The position numbers and the translations under genes are program-made. This document shows positions 19,198 to 28,756 of a DNA stretch of 64,000 nucleotides, piece by piece. Where the stretch lies: contig NZ_SRHY01000005.1 in NCBI RefSeq assembly GCF_004565465.1, positions 62,001-126,000 on the forward strand, given 5' to 3'. The stretch's first letter is position 1. Each line of letters opens with the position of its first letter. Below the pieces are notes generated by a model. The model saw nothing but the letters and a program-made list of their open reading frames with translations, had not been told where the DNA came from and made no database searches. The stretch is from Lentibacillus salicampi. GTDB taxonomy: Bacteria; Bacillota; Bacilli; Bacillales; Amphibacillaceae.

Positions 19198-22100
19198 TGG
19201 TCAACTGGACAAAAGAACAGGAAGAAGCGATTTCCCTCGATGGCCGTGATATCCTTGTTGCTGCTGCGGCAGGATCAGGAAAAACGGCTGTTCTTGTGGA
19301 GCGGATTATCCAGAAACTGCTGCGGAAAGAGGACCCGGCAGATATCGATTCCCTGCTTGTGGTGACGTTTACGAACGCGGCGGCACAGGAAATGCGGAAC
19401 AGGGTCGGGCTGGCGCTGGAACAGGCTTTGGCAGATGATCCGGATTCCAGTCATTTGAAAAAACAATTATCCCTTCTGCAGCGCGCCTCCATATCGACCT
19501 TGCATTCTTTTTGTCTTGATATTGTAAAGCAATACGCGTATTTGCTTGAGATTGATCCCGCTTTCCGGATTGCCGATGATATGGAAGCTGATTTGATCAA
19601 ACAGGAAGTCATTGATGATTTATTTGAGGATTGGTATGGAAAAGAGGGGGAAGAGCAGCAAAACTTTTTCGCGGTGGTGGACCGTTTTTCGAATGACCGC
19701 AGTGATACCGATGTCGAAAGTCTTGTCCTTGATTTGTATACATTTTCCGTACAAAATCCTTGGCCGGACCAGTGGCTTGATCGACTTGCAGATGTCTATG
19801 ATATTCCGGATAACTGGCAGGAAGCTGATTTAGACTGGCTTTCCATCATTAAAAAAGAAGTCAGAAGCGAGTTTGACGCGATCAATCAGGAGATGCAGCT
19901 GGCAATGGATCTGACCCGGGAGAGTGACGGACCATATCATTATGCTGAGACAATCGAATCAGACCTTTCCGGGTTACAGGAAGCCGAGGCCCAAATTGAT
20001 TCGTGGGACCATCTGCAGGCGGTGATGGCTGCCAGTTCCTTTGCACGATTATCTGGAAAAAAGGCTGACTGTGATGAAGCGAAAAAAGATAAAGTAAAAA
20101 AACTGCGTGATAGCTATAAAAAACGCTGGAACGATATGAAAGAGGGATGGTTCAGCCGTAACCTGGAGGGCCATGTTACCGATATGCAGGAACTGGCTCC
20201 TGTGATCAGACAGCTGACTGTACTGGTTAAACAGTTCAAAGTGCGGTTTGCCGAACAAAAACGCGAGAAGGCGATTGTCGACTTTTCCGATTTGGAACAT
20301 TACTGTTTGCAGCTGTTAATGGACGACACCTCAAGTCCCGGGCGGGTCACACCATCCAATGTAGCAGTCAGCCTGAGAGAGCAATTTACAGAATTGCTGG
20401 TTGATGAGTACCAGGATACGAATCTTGTTCAGGAGACGATTCTGACGCTGATAAGTGATCACGAAGGCCCTGGAAACATGTTTATGGTCGGCGATGTCAA
20501 ACAGAGCATTTACCGGTTCCGGCATGCTGAACCTTCCCTGTTTATCGATAAATATAAACGGTTCGCAAGTGATGCCTTGTCTGCGAAACGAATTGACCTG
20601 GCAAGCAATTTTCGGAGCCGGGAACAAGTCCTTACAGGTACCAATTACATCTTCAGGCAAATTCTGGATGAATCATTAGGCGAGATGAATTATGATCCGG
20701 ACGCAGAGCTGATTTATGCCAATAACATGTACGATGCATTACCACAACCTGAGCCGGAGCCTGAACTCGTCATCATTGACCGTGAATCACCGGAAGAAAA
20801 AGAAGACCTGACACCGGAAGAGGAAGACTATCAGGATCTGGAAAAAGCACAGCTTGAGGCACGTGCCTATGCGGAAAAAATCAAAGGCTGGATTGGTCAG
20901 AAAGAAAAAGAACCACTAAAAGTTTATGATAAAACGACGGATCAACAGCGGGATGTTCAGTACCGTGATATGGTTATTTTGCTACGTTCCATGACGTGGG
21001 CGCCAACGATTGTGGATGAGTTAAAAAAACAGGGCATTCCCGTTTATGCTGAGCTTTCAACCGGTTACTTTGAAGCTATCGAAGTAAAGATCATGCTGAA
21101 CTTGCTGAAAGTGATTGATAATCCAAGACAGGATATTCCGCTTGCTTCTGTGCTGAAATCCCCGATTGTCGGGCTAAATGAAGAAGAACTCGGGATTGTT
21201 CGGTTAGCTGATAAACGGGGCACCTATTACGATGCTTTGAAAGCTTTTCATCGGGGGGATATTGATGATGCTGCCGTTAAAGTGACCCATTTCATGGAAA
21301 AGCTGGAACGTTATCGTCTTGCATCACGTCAGGGGGCTTTATCAGAGCTGATCTGGCAGATATACAGGGAGACCGGCTATTATGACTTTGTCGGTGGTAT
21401 GCCTGGAGGGCGGCAGCGTCAGGCGAACCTGAGGGCGCTTTATGACCGGGCAAGGGGTTATGAAACAACGTCATTTCGCGGCTTATTCCGCTTTTTGCGC
21501 TTTATTGAACGAATGGAAGAGCGTGGCGATGATTTGGGCGCTGCGCGTGCGCTCAGTGAACAAGAAGATGTTGTCCGGATTATGACGATTCATAAGAGTA
21601 AGGGACTCGAATTTCCGGTGGTTATTCTCGGGGCCATGGATAAGCAGTTTAATATGCAGGATTTGAATCAGCGGTATTTACTGCATAAAGATCTCGGGTT
21701 TGCCAGCAAATATATTGATCCGGTCAAACGCATTACGTATCCAACGCTTTATTATCACGCTGTAAAACAAGCATTAAAGCGAGAATTGCTTGCCGAAGAA
21801 ATGCGTGTGTTATATGTGGCACTGACACGGGCAAAAGAAAAACTGCTGATGGTCGCGAGTGTCGCATCGTTTGCCAAAAAACAGGAAAAATGGGAGCAGG
21901 TCATCGATCATTCCGATTGGATATTGCCGGCGCATTACCGCGTCAAGTCGAAAACATACCTGGACTGGATCGGCCCCGCATTGATCCGGCATCAGACAAA
22001 CGATGTGCTGCGTACAATGGAAGTGTCTGATCAAGTACTTGAAGCCATCCGTATCGACCCGTCTGAGTGGAACGTATCCGTTGTACATGGAAGCTCTTTT

Positions 22101-22922
22101 GCCAACCTGGAGGAAGAAGATACGAAGGAAGTTGGCGAGCTGAAAGAAAACATTGTCAACTGGGAACCGCTTGATATTGATGATAACGTGTATGATCACG
22201 CGGTGGATAATCGGCTGGCGTATACGTATCCACATGAACAAGCAGCCCATTCCCGGGCCAAGCAAACCGTTACGGAAATCAAACGACAGCGCGAACTGAA
22301 GGACGAATACAGCAGTGATCAGCTCCTCCAGAAGTCTCAGCCACAACCGCCCATTGTTAGGCGGCCGGCATTTATGCAGCAACAACAGACCATTACGGCG
22401 GCTGAACGTGGGACCGCCATGCACACCGTGATGCAGCATATCCCATTAGAAAAGCCTATGCGGGCTGATGCGATTGCCGAGTTTGTGGAATCACTGTTCG
22501 AACGGGAGATTTTGACCAGACAGGAAGCAGACGTCATTGATATTCATGCCGTTGAGGCCTTTTTTGGCACTGCTGTCGGTCAGTTGGTCATGAATGCACC
22601 GACTGTAGATCGTGAGGTGCCGTTTAGCCTGACGCTCCCAGCTAGTGAAATCTATGCAAACTGGTCTGGTGAAACAGATGAACATGTATTGATTCAAGGG
22701 GTCATCGATTGTGTGATTCCCATGGATGATGGCTGGATTATTTTGGATTATAAGACAGATACAATCACAGGAGACCTAACAGATCGCGTAAAAACGAACC
22801 TGCTGAAGCGTTATGATGTGCAAATGCAACTCTATAAACAAGCCTTACAGCGTATCTGGAAAGAACAGGTCAAAACCGCATATCTTTATTTCTTTTCCAA
22901 ACAGCTTGAATTGGAAATTTGA
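19197..22922 (+). CDS. addA: ATP-dependent helicase/nuclease subunit A
   Basis: UvrD-like 3'-5' helicase with a C-terminal nuclease, partner of AddB. Walker A AAAGSGKT lies at about residues 23-30; the Walker B-type LLVDEYQDTN and motif VGDVKQSIYRFR follow. The C-terminal nuclease shows GVIDCVIPMDDGW and ILDYKTD. 1241 residues. The start overlaps the addB stop by one base, so the subunits are co-translated. Confidence 0.96.
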   Translation: MVNWTKEQEEAISLDGRDILVAAAAGSGKTAVLVERIIQKLLRKEDPADIDSLLVVTFTNAAAQEMRNRVGLALEQALADDPDSSHLKKQLSLLQRASISTLHSFCLDIVKQYAYLLEIDPAFRIADDMEADLIKQEVIDDLFEDWYGKEGEEQQNFFAVVDRFSNDRSDTDVESLVLDLYTFSVQNPWPDQWLDRLADVYDIPDNWQEADLDWLSIIKKEVRSEFDAINQEMQLAMDLTRESDGPYHYAETIESDLSGLQEAEAQIDSWDHLQAVMAASSFARLSGKKADCDEAKKDKVKKLRDSYKKRWNDMKEGWFSRNLEGHVTDMQELAPVIRQLTVLVKQFKVRFAEQKREKAIVDFSDLEHYCLQLLMDDTSSPGRVTPSNVAVSLREQFTELLVDEYQDTNLVQETILTLISDHEGPGNMFMVGDVKQSIYRFRHAEPSLFIDKYKRFASDALSAKRIDLASNFRSREQVLTGTNYIFRQILDESLGEMNYDPDAELIYANNMYDALPQPEPEPELVIIDRESPEEKEDLTPEEEDYQDLEKAQLEARAYAEKIKGWIGQKEKEPLKVYDKTTDQQRDVQYRDMVILLRSMTWAPTIVDELKKQGIPVYAELSTGYFEAIEVKIMLNLLKVIDNPRQDIPLASVLKSPIVGLNEEELGIVRLADKRGTYYDALKAFHRGDIDDAAVKVTHFMEKLERYRLASRQGALSELIWQIYRETGYYDFVGGMPGGRQRQANLRALYDRARGYETTSFRGLFRFLRFIERMEERGDDLGAARALSEQEDVVRIMTIHKSKGLEFPVVILGAMDKQFNMQDLNQRYLLHKDLGFASKYIDPVKRITYPTLYYHAVKQALKRELLAEEMRVLYVALTRAKEKLLMVASVASFAKKQEKWEQVIDHSDWILPAHYRVKSKTYLDWIGPALIRHQTNDVLRTMEVSDQVLEAIRIDPSEWNVSVVHGSSFANLEEEDTKEVGELKENIVNWEPLDIDDNVYDHAVDNRLAYTYPHEQAAHSRAKQTVTEIKRQRELKDEYSSDQLLQKSQPQPPIVRRPAFMQQQQTITAAERGTAMHTVMQHIPLEKPMRADAIAEFVESLFEREILTRQEADVIDIHAVEAFFGTAVGQLVMNAPTVDREVPFSLTLPASEIYANWSGETDEHVLIQGVIDCVIPMDDGWIILDYKTDTITGDLTDRVKTNLLKRYDVQMQLYKQALQRIWKEQVKTAYLYFFSKQLELEI

Positions 22923-22960
22923 TCAAACGAATATGGCGAATTTGTTACAGAATAAACCTG

Positions 22961-22997
22961 GTCAAACCTTTGATATATCAAGGGTTTGACTTTTTTT
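22961..22997 (+). terminator. Terminator of addBA
   Basis: GTCAAACC and GGTTTGAC form the arms of a stem around TTTGATATATCAAG, ending at 22990, and are followed by seven T residues. Confidence 0.88.
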
Positions 22998-23128
22998 ATT
23001 CTTAAAAGCATGAATCCCTTTTAAAGGTGTTACGAAAATCACATTTCCTTGTGATTTAGTTCACTTCGATCCCCTCTTTAACTGAATATGATGAAAGTGT
23101 AATAAGTCAAACAAGGAGGGGAATTCGC

Positions 23129-23272
23129 ATGAGAGAGGCACAGGAAATCACCCCAAAAAATAAAGAAAATGACAAGTCACTGAAAGGAACATTCGCATCA
23201 GTACTGGTTGTAGCAGCTATTATCGTCGTCATGTGGGCTGGTGTGTTCCTGATTTATATGGATCGCGTCTAA
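23129..23272 (+). CDS. Cytochrome c oxidase subunit IIa (ba3 type)
   Basis: 47-residue protein with a charged N-terminus and one membrane helix (SVLVVAAIIVVMWAGVFLIY). This is the small extra subunit of B-type (ba3) oxidases, replacing the first helix missing from subunit II. Start ATG at 23129 behind AAGGAGGGG. It is followed after 12 bases by subunit II, and the order IIa-II-I is typical of the family. Confidence 0.85.
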   Translation: MREAQEITPKNKENDKSLKGTFASVLVVAAIIVVMWAGVFLIYMDRV

Positions 23273-23284
23273 GGAGGGAGTAAC

Positions 23285-23746
23285 ATGCATCGTCTTGAGG
23301 AGATTTGGCTCGGTTTAAGTGCAGGTGTTTTAGTCTTATTCATGGTTATTGTCGGTTATCAGGCGTTCGCACTGGGAATGGGGCCGCCAAGTCATAAGGA
23401 AACCATTGATCCGCAAAAAGTTGACCAGACAGAACCGTTTGATAAGCCCGGCGTATATGAAACAGGCGAAAATGAATATGAAGTTGTCATGACACTTCAA
23501 GCATTTGGATTTACCCCGAATGATATTGAAGTGCCTGCTGGGGCAGAGGTGACATTTACTATGACGTCCAAGGATGTGAGCCACGGTTTTCAAGTTGCCG
23601 GAACAAATATCAACGCCATGGTTATGCCAGGGCACATTCAGGAAATCACACACACGTTTGAAGAGCCCGGCAATTATCTGGTGTTATGCAATGAGTATTG
23701 TGGCAGTGGGCATCAGCTAATGTCAACGGAAATTACGGTGAAGTAA
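23285..23746 (+). CDS. cbaB: Cytochrome c oxidase subunit II, ba3 type
   Basis: Membrane-anchored CuA protein that accepts electrons from cytochrome c. 153 residues: one N-terminal helix, then a cupredoxin domain. CuA ligands are visible as the histidine in DVSHGFQ (about residue 100) and as CNEYCGSGHQLM near the C-terminus (two cysteines, glutamate, histidine, methionine). AAGGAGGGAG precedes the ATG. The single helix agrees with the presence of subunit IIa upstream. Confidence 0.92.
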   Translation: MHRLEEIWLGLSAGVLVLFMVIVGYQAFALGMGPPSHKETIDPQKVDQTEPFDKPGVYETGENEYEVVMTLQAFGFTPNDIEVPAGAEVTFTMTSKDVSHGFQVAGTNINAMVMPGHIQEITHTFEEPGNYLVLCNEYCGSGHQLMSTEITVK

Positions 23747-23758
23747 AGGAGTGATTAC

Positions 23759-25438
23759 ATGGCAAAACCACTGAAGGATATTATTCGTGATGACCCGAAA
23801 AAAACGCTCGGGGTTACCCCTGAAGATGCTAAAATTTCGAAAGCTTATTTATCAGTTGCCTTTATAACATTGCTTGTCGGCGGACTTTTAGGATTAGTAC
23901 AGGGTCTTGAACGAGCGGGATTACTAGAGCTGCCGGCCTGGCTGAACTATTATCAGGTCCTGACCGCGCATGGTATTTTACTAATCCTTATCTTCACGGC
24001 TGCATTCTCGATTGGTTATTTATATGCAGGGTTTTCCCACACAATAGGTGGATTACTTCCTAAAGTAAGAAAAATGGCTTGGGCAGGATTTAGTCTGATT
24101 CTAGTAGGTGTTGCACTAGTAGTTGCAACGATTCTAATGAATGAAGCATCTGTGTTGTATACGTTTTATCCGCCATTGGCTGCATCACCTGTGTTTTATA
24201 TCGGACTGGTGTTTGTTGTACTTGGCATCTGGTCGTGTGCGTTGGGTGTATTCATCAACTATCATCACTGGCGGAAAAATCATAGGGGTGAAGTCACTCC
24301 GTTGTTTGCCTTCTTTACAATGGGGGTGTTTATTCTCTGGTTTTTCGGGAGTCTCGGTGTAACGATTGAAGTGCTGACACTTATTCCATGGTCAATGGGA
24401 TGGAAAGAGACGATTAATGTCATGGTCAGCCGGACATTGTTCTGGAGTTTTGGTCACACATTAGTTAACGTCTGGTACATCATTGCAACGTCAGCATGGT
24501 ATGTCACTATACCGAAGATTATCGGCGGCAAAATTTTCAGCGATAAATTAGCGCGGGTGGTCGTTATCATGCTTGTTATCCTGAATATTCCGGGTGGCTT
24601 TCACCACCAGATTATTGACCCGGGAATCTCTGAGACGGTTAAATTCCTGCATGTATTTATGAGTGTTTCGATTGCGTTTCCATCATTGATGACGGCGTTC
24701 GCGATGTTTGCGGTATTTGAACGCGCAGGCCGCAAAAAAGGTGGTAAAGGGTTGTTTGGCTGGTTCACGAAGTTGCCGTGGGGCGATGTCCGCTTCCTGG
24801 CACCGATGGTCGCGATGATTGCCTTCATCCCTGGTGGTGCAGGTGGACTGATTAACACAAGCAACCAGATGAACCAGGTGATTCATAATACAATGTGGGT
24901 TGTCGGCCATTTTCATATAACAGTTGGTGTAACGGCTGTACTGACATTCTTCGGGATTTGTTATTGGCTCGTCCCATATATATCGAAGCGTCAATTGACA
25001 CCCCAAATGAATAAATTGGGAATTATCCAGACGATCGTATGGACGGTTGGCATGATTTTGATGTCAGGTTCACAGCATATGGTCGGTCTGTTAGGCGATC
25101 CACGACGTACTTCTTATACAACATACGGTGATCATGAGACGGCTCTCGGCTGGATACCGTACGAATATGTGATGGCATTCGGGGCAACATTGCTTTTATT
25201 AGGTATTATCATTCAAGTTTATGCCGTATTCAACATGATGTTTTTGGCGACAAAAGGCGAATCGGAATTCCCGATCGGTGAAGTGGAAATTAACGCAGAG
25301 AACACCCCGTTGTGGACCGAGCGCTGGAGTCTCTGGATTATACTGCTGCTGATGGTTGTTGCTATGGCTTACGTGGTTCCAATTGTCGATTTCGTTGTCA
25401 ACGCGCCCCCAGGTTCACCACCTATTAAAACGTGGTGA
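23759..25438 (+). CDS. cbaA: Cytochrome c oxidase subunit I, ba3 type
   Basis: Twelve- to thirteen-helix heme-copper oxidase subunit holding the low-spin heme and the heme/CuB centre. 559 residues. Ligand motifs seen: AHGILLILIF (low-spin heme), FGHTLVNVWY (CuB histidine), GGFHHQIIDPG (CuB pair), VVGHFHITVG (the two heme histidines). The sequence is of the B-family type, which works at low oxygen and pumps with lower stoichiometry than the aa3 enzymes. Heme made by the hemEHY operon would feed it. Confidence 0.94.
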   Translation: MAKPLKDIIRDDPKKTLGVTPEDAKISKAYLSVAFITLLVGGLLGLVQGLERAGLLELPAWLNYYQVLTAHGILLILIFTAAFSIGYLYAGFSHTIGGLLPKVRKMAWAGFSLILVGVALVVATILMNEASVLYTFYPPLAASPVFYIGLVFVVLGIWSCALGVFINYHHWRKNHRGEVTPLFAFFTMGVFILWFFGSLGVTIEVLTLIPWSMGWKETINVMVSRTLFWSFGHTLVNVWYIIATSAWYVTIPKIIGGKIFSDKLARVVVIMLVILNIPGGFHHQIIDPGISETVKFLHVFMSVSIAFPSLMTAFAMFAVFERAGRKKGGKGLFGWFTKLPWGDVRFLAPMVAMIAFIPGGAGGLINTSNQMNQVIHNTMWVVGHFHITVGVTAVLTFFGICYWLVPYISKRQLTPQMNKLGIIQTIVWTVGMILMSGSQHMVGLLGDPRRTSYTTYGDHETALGWIPYEYVMAFGATLLLLGIIIQVYAVFNMMFLATKGESEFPIGEVEINAENTPLWTERWSLWIILLLMVVAMAYVVPIVDFVVNAPPGSPPIKTW

Positions 25439-25517
25439 AACAGAGGCTATAGGAGATGAGGGACTAAGAAAAGGTGCCTCTGACCTCGGCCCTGCAATTT
25501 TAAGGGAAGTGATCTCG

Positions 25518-26153
25518 ATGGGCGAAAATAAACGAAATACAATAGCTGTTATGGCCGTATTGCTGTTTGGCTTTGCGTTGTTTTATGCCGGCACAGATGG
25601 GTTCCGGGCATTTACTGCGGAAAGTGCACGGACTTATGACATTAACCAGAGCCAGCCCGCGTTTCCTGATGTGACATTGGAGGACAGTAAAGAACGGACA
25701 TACACATTTGATGAATTTGCTGAGGGGAAGTATGTGTTTGTCACATTTATGTACACGAACTGCACGACGGTATGTCCACAGCTTGAGATGAACATGGCAC
25801 AGGTTTATGAACAAATTCCGAATGACTACATTGGCGAGGATATTGTATTTTTAAGCATCAGCTTTGATCCCGAACATGATGATCCGGAAACATTGTCCAA
25901 GTACAGGACTTATTTTGGCAGTAATGGTGAAACATGGCGAATGGCAAGAATTCATGATAAAGAAGAATTGAATACAGTTCTGGATAAGCTTGGTGTTATC
26001 GTTATCCCGGATGGCAATGGTGATTTTACGCATAACAGCGCATTTTATTTAATTGGGAAGTCCGGGCATTTGCTGGAAATGATGGATTTTACTTTAATTG
26101 ATGAGGCAGCAGACGAAGTGAACAGGCTGCTTGAAAGCGAAGAGGGTGCATAG
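25518..26153 (+). CDS. SCO1/SenC-family copper chaperone
   Basis: Thioredoxin-like copper protein that metallates the CuA centre of subunit II. 211 residues from an ATG at 25518. One N-terminal membrane anchor, then the copper motif TNCTTVCP (about residue 80) and the distal histidine in GDFTHNSAFYL (about 175). The location right behind subunit I fits assembly of this oxidase. Confidence 0.9.
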   Translation: MGENKRNTIAVMAVLLFGFALFYAGTDGFRAFTAESARTYDINQSQPAFPDVTLEDSKERTYTFDEFAEGKYVFVTFMYTNCTTVCPQLEMNMAQVYEQIPNDYIGEDIVFLSISFDPEHDDPETLSKYRTYFGSNGETWRMARIHDKEELNTVLDKLGVIVIPDGNGDFTHNSAFYLIGKSGHLLEMMDFTLIDEAADEVNRLLESEEGA

Positions 26154-26156
26154 GCG

Positions 26157-26714
26157 ATGAAACAGGCATTCTACGGATTATTATTATTTAGCTTCCTGGC
26201 GCTTCCTCCGGTTGCTGCCGTTATGGAATCGATCATGATTGTCCATATGCATATGCAGATGACCCTGTTAGTGCTATCAGGCTTTTTAATGGGGCGTTTT
26301 TTCCAGCTGAAATTCCCGGTCTTTTTCAAAAAATGGAACATGAATGGCATTGCCGGAATCCTGTTATTCATGATTATCTGGAGCTTTTGGATGATTCCAA
26401 GGTCGATGGACGACGCGCTGACTATTCAGGTCGTTGAACTATTTAAGTTTAGCAGCCTTCCGTTTCTCGCTGGGGTTGCGTTGCGGGACAGCTGGCACAA
26501 AATTGGGGCTCGCGGGCAATACATTGTGTTCGGGTTCTTCATTCTGGTATTCTCATTCATGGCATGGATTTATATTGGTGCTGACAATCAAATTTGCAAC
26601 AATTATCTGCTGGTCGAACAACAAACGGTCGGATGGGGGTCGTTGTTCTTTGGAGTCATCTTGTCGTTTTACGTCCTGCAAGTACTGTTCATCGATCAAT
26701 CGCAATATGAATAG
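26157..26714 (+). CDS. Multi-pass membrane protein of the ba3 oxidase operon
   Basis: 185 residues, about six hydrophobic segments, starting three bases after the SCO gene, so it belongs to the same operon. A histidine/methionine-rich segment (IVHMHMQM, about residues 28-35) and a cysteine near residue 145 could bind metal. I do not recognise the family. An assembly or copper-handling role for the oxidase is a guess from context only. Confidence 0.7.
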   Translation: MKQAFYGLLLFSFLALPPVAAVMESIMIVHMHMQMTLLVLSGFLMGRFFQLKFPVFFKKWNMNGIAGILLFMIIWSFWMIPRSMDDALTIQVVELFKFSSLPFLAGVALRDSWHKIGARGQYIVFGFFILVFSFMAWIYIGADNQICNNYLLVEQQTVGWGSLFFGVILSFYVLQVLFIDQSQYE

Positions 26715-26723
26715 ATATGAACG

Positions 26724-26758
26724 AAAAGCCTGCACAACCGGTGCTGCGCAGACTTTTT
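26724..26758. terminator. Shared terminator between the oxidase operon and gerP
   Basis: AAAAG-CTGC at 26724-26733 pairs with GCAG-CTTTT ending at 26757. A- and T-runs on the two sides let it work in both directions between convergent operons. Confidence 0.7.
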
Positions 26759-26759
26759 A

Positions 26760-26975
26760 AGCATTTGCTGACATATTCTGATCATTTACATCTGGATCAA
26801 GTGGGTTAGTCGAGCTGACTCCATTATTGGTATTCAGAAAGTCTCCCGTGTTAAAAGACCCTGAACCGGAACTTGTTTTTGACGTGCTTTTTGGTGACAG
26901 ATAAAATGAATCCCCAAAGTTTATGACGCCACCATCGACGCTATTGATTTTAATGGGTCCGACAATTGATGGCAT
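26760..26975 (-). CDS. gerPF: Spore germination protein GerPF
   Basis: 71-residue GerPA/GerPF-family protein with the characteristic MPSIVGPIKINSVDGG start and FGDSFYLSP segment. GerP proteins localise to the inner spore coat and are needed for nutrient germinants to reach the inner membrane. It is the last gene of a complete six-gene gerP operon. Confidence 0.92.
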
Positions 26976-27037
26976 GAAAACACCTTCTTAGGATAATGGT
27001 TACGATAGTTTATGATGGTTTTTCGTTTGTGTGTGGA

Positions 27038-27412
27038 TTAACCGCTTAGATACTTGCGCGTGTGTTTCAATCGTGCTTCACTGTCCACCTGATTAATGCT
27101 GCCAACCTGGAAAATGGCAGACTGGGTGACGCCGATTATATTCAAACGATTTACTTGAATGGTACCACGGTGTTGAATGGTCATTTTTTGCACAGGTGGT
27201 CCCGGCGGGGGCCAGTTTGCCTTTTGTTGAAATAGCTCATATTCGTTGAAATCAGCACCATGATCTTCCTGAAAGGACGCCCCTTCTTTTTGGACAGCAA
27301 TCCCTTTGGAACGTGGTCGGGCCAGCTTTGTGTCACCTATGTTGAAAATGGCACTGTACGTTAACCCATTCAGTCTGATTTTTTCGGTATGCACGGTCCT
27401 TTTTTCCATCAT
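27038..27412 (-). CDS. gerPE: Spore germination protein GerPE
   Basis: 124 residues from the ATG pair at 27412/27409, with GAGG just upstream; an upstream in-frame start would swallow gerPD and is rejected. Two copies of the gerP-type signature are visible, SAIFNIGDTK and SAIFQVGS. It lies between gerPD and gerPF in canonical order. Confidence 0.85.
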   Translation of the reverse strand: MMEKRTVHTEKIRLNGLTYSAIFNIGDTKLARPRSKGIAVQKEGASFQEDHGADFNEYELFQQKANWPPPGPPVQKMTIQHRGTIQVNRLNIIGVTQSAIFQVGSINQVDSEARLKHTRKYLSG

Positions 27413-27419
27413 GATGACC

Positions 27420-27605
27420 TCATCCTGATAAGGGTACAATTGTCCCGATAGCTGTTGCTTCAGGTGGCGTGTCGTAAAAAGACGACATGACAAACGAATC
27501 ATTATCACCAACTAAAAAGACGGATGACGCGGTAACTGTTCCGACCTCAACATTGGCAACGCACAACTCCCAATTATGGACTTCCATATTCACTGTTCTG
27601 ATCAT
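27420..27605 (-). CDS. gerPD: Spore germination protein GerPD
   Basis: 61 residues with the GerPD pattern: TASSVFLVGDNDSF, then FDTPPE-like FYDTPPEAT and IGTIVPLS at the C-terminus. The start overlaps the gerPC 3' end by 32 bases. Confidence 0.88.
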   Translation of the reverse strand: MIRTVNMEVHNWELCVANVEVGTVTASSVFLVGDNDSFVMSSFYDTPPEATAIGTIVPLSG

Positions 27606-28146
27606 TCCCTTCCATGAATTTGTTTAATGAATGGTGAATTTCATGTTTGATTTGTTCACGAATATGACTTTTCAACTGCTTTTCGTTAAATTCCTGTCTG
27701 CTTTGTCTAGCCTCTGCTTCATAATGTGCAATCCTTTCTGGCAATTGTTTTGCCATATCCTCCAGAAGGAGACCTGAGTCGATACGCTCCATTGGAACCT
27801 GATTTTGGATTGCGAGGTCTCGAATCAGCTCCACGCCATTTTCTCTTAAATAAGCATTCAAATCCGGCAATAACTGCTGTTTAATCGTAGAATGGCCGGC
27901 ATCCGGCGTTGAAAAATCTTCTATGTTGTTCAGATCATCCGGTGACAGACCGATATGCAATGTGCCATCAAGGTTTTCAATTTTCAGTTGGTCGAAGTGA
28001 TATTCAACTTTTTCGACTGTTTGCTTATTGTGCTGGTAGGTATTATTTTCAAGTTGCTGTATTCGTGTTTCCAGTGATCGGATGAATCGGTCCTGTTCAT
28101 CGATACGCTGGTAAAGGCTATAAATATATTGATTCCAGCCATTCAT
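27574..28146 (-). CDS. gerPC: Spore germination protein GerPC
   Basis: 190 residues from the ATG at 28146 behind AAGGAGGGCG. An N-terminal coiled coil (about residues 8-45) is followed by the conserved YHFDQLKIENLDGTLHIGL segment. It is the only large, coiled-coil member of the operon, as in Bacillus. Confidence 0.9.
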   Translation of the reverse strand: MNGWNQYIYSLYQRIDEQDRFIRSLETRIQQLENNTYQHNKQTVEKVEYHFDQLKIENLDGTLHIGLSPDDLNNIEDFSTPDAGHSTIKQQLLPDLNAYLRENGVELIRDLAIQNQVPMERIDSGLLLEDMAKQLPERIAHYEAEARQSRQEFNEKQLKSHIREQIKHEIHHSLNKFMEGNDQNSEYGSP

Positions 28147-28215
28147 ATAAGCGCCCTCCTTATGACTAGGCAAAGACCTATAGACAGCATATGCGCAGGG
28201 ACTCTGATTGTGAAT

Positions 28216-28419
28216 TCAATCAGGCTGCTGAAGCCGGATGATGGTATATTCCCCGGCAGGTTCAGCAGGATCAGCTGCTTCGGTGTAACCACCGGTGTTA
28301 TGAATATCTGATTGTGCCTGAATATGTCCAGTACTGCCTATTTGAAAAACAGAGGAGTTTGTTATGGCACCTATTTTGACGAAATGTATGGAAATCGATT
28401 GATGTATGATAAAATTCAT
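28216..28419 (-). CDS. gerPB: Spore germination protein GerPB
   Basis: 67 residues starting MNFIIHQSISIHF, with SSVFQIGSTGHIQA and YNTGxY-like HNTGGYTE. The ATG at 28419 is chosen over an in-frame GTG at 28428 by similarity to other GerPB N-termini. Confidence 0.88.
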   Translation of the reverse strand: MNFIIHQSISIHFVKIGAITNSSVFQIGSTGHIQAQSDIHNTGGYTEAADPAEPAGEYTIIRLQQPD

Positions 28420-28435
28420 ACGCCACACCCCATTA

Positions 28436-28648
28436 CTATGTTATATTTTGGTCTAATTTGTCTTTGTCGGTCACATATGTGGTGGATTGCCCAAGCCTGA
28501 TGCGTATTCCGTCACCCGTGATGAAAGAACCGCCGCCAGCATAGGTTTTTGCAGTGCTTTCCGGGCTCATGGAGTAGACGTCACCGATATTAAAAACACT
28601 TGAGTTCCCAACATTATTCACTTTTACAGCACCTACTTTTGCTGGCAT
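28436..28648 (-). CDS. gerPA: Spore germination protein GerPA
   Basis: 70 residues with the GerPA signature MPAKVGAVKVNNVG, FNIGDV and AGGGSFITGD. GGAGGACG lies upstream of the ATG. It is the first gene of gerPABCDEF, preceded by a sigma-K-like promoter. Confidence 0.92.
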   Translation of the reverse strand: MPAKVGAVKVNNVGNSSVFNIGDVYSMSPESTAKTYAGGGSFITGDGIRIRLGQSTTYVTDKDKLDQNIT

Positions 28649-28668
28649 CGTAACGTCCTCCTTCTCTG

Positions 28669-28695
28669 TAGTTTATGAATGAAAATGAATTTGTG
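28669..28695 (-). promoter_or_regulatory. Sigma-K-like promoter of the gerP operon
   Basis: On the minus strand, CATAAACTA (28677-28669) matches the sigma-K -10 form CATAnnnTA, with CACA (28695-28692) about 15 bases upstream as the -35. Mother-cell expression is known for gerP in Bacillus. The site is very close to the ribosome-binding site, so the leader would be only a few bases long. Confidence 0.5.
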
Positions 28696-28756
28696 AAACC
28701 CGGGAGGAAATCGGATGGCAGGTATCGAATAGGATGACAGATAACCGAACGAATGG

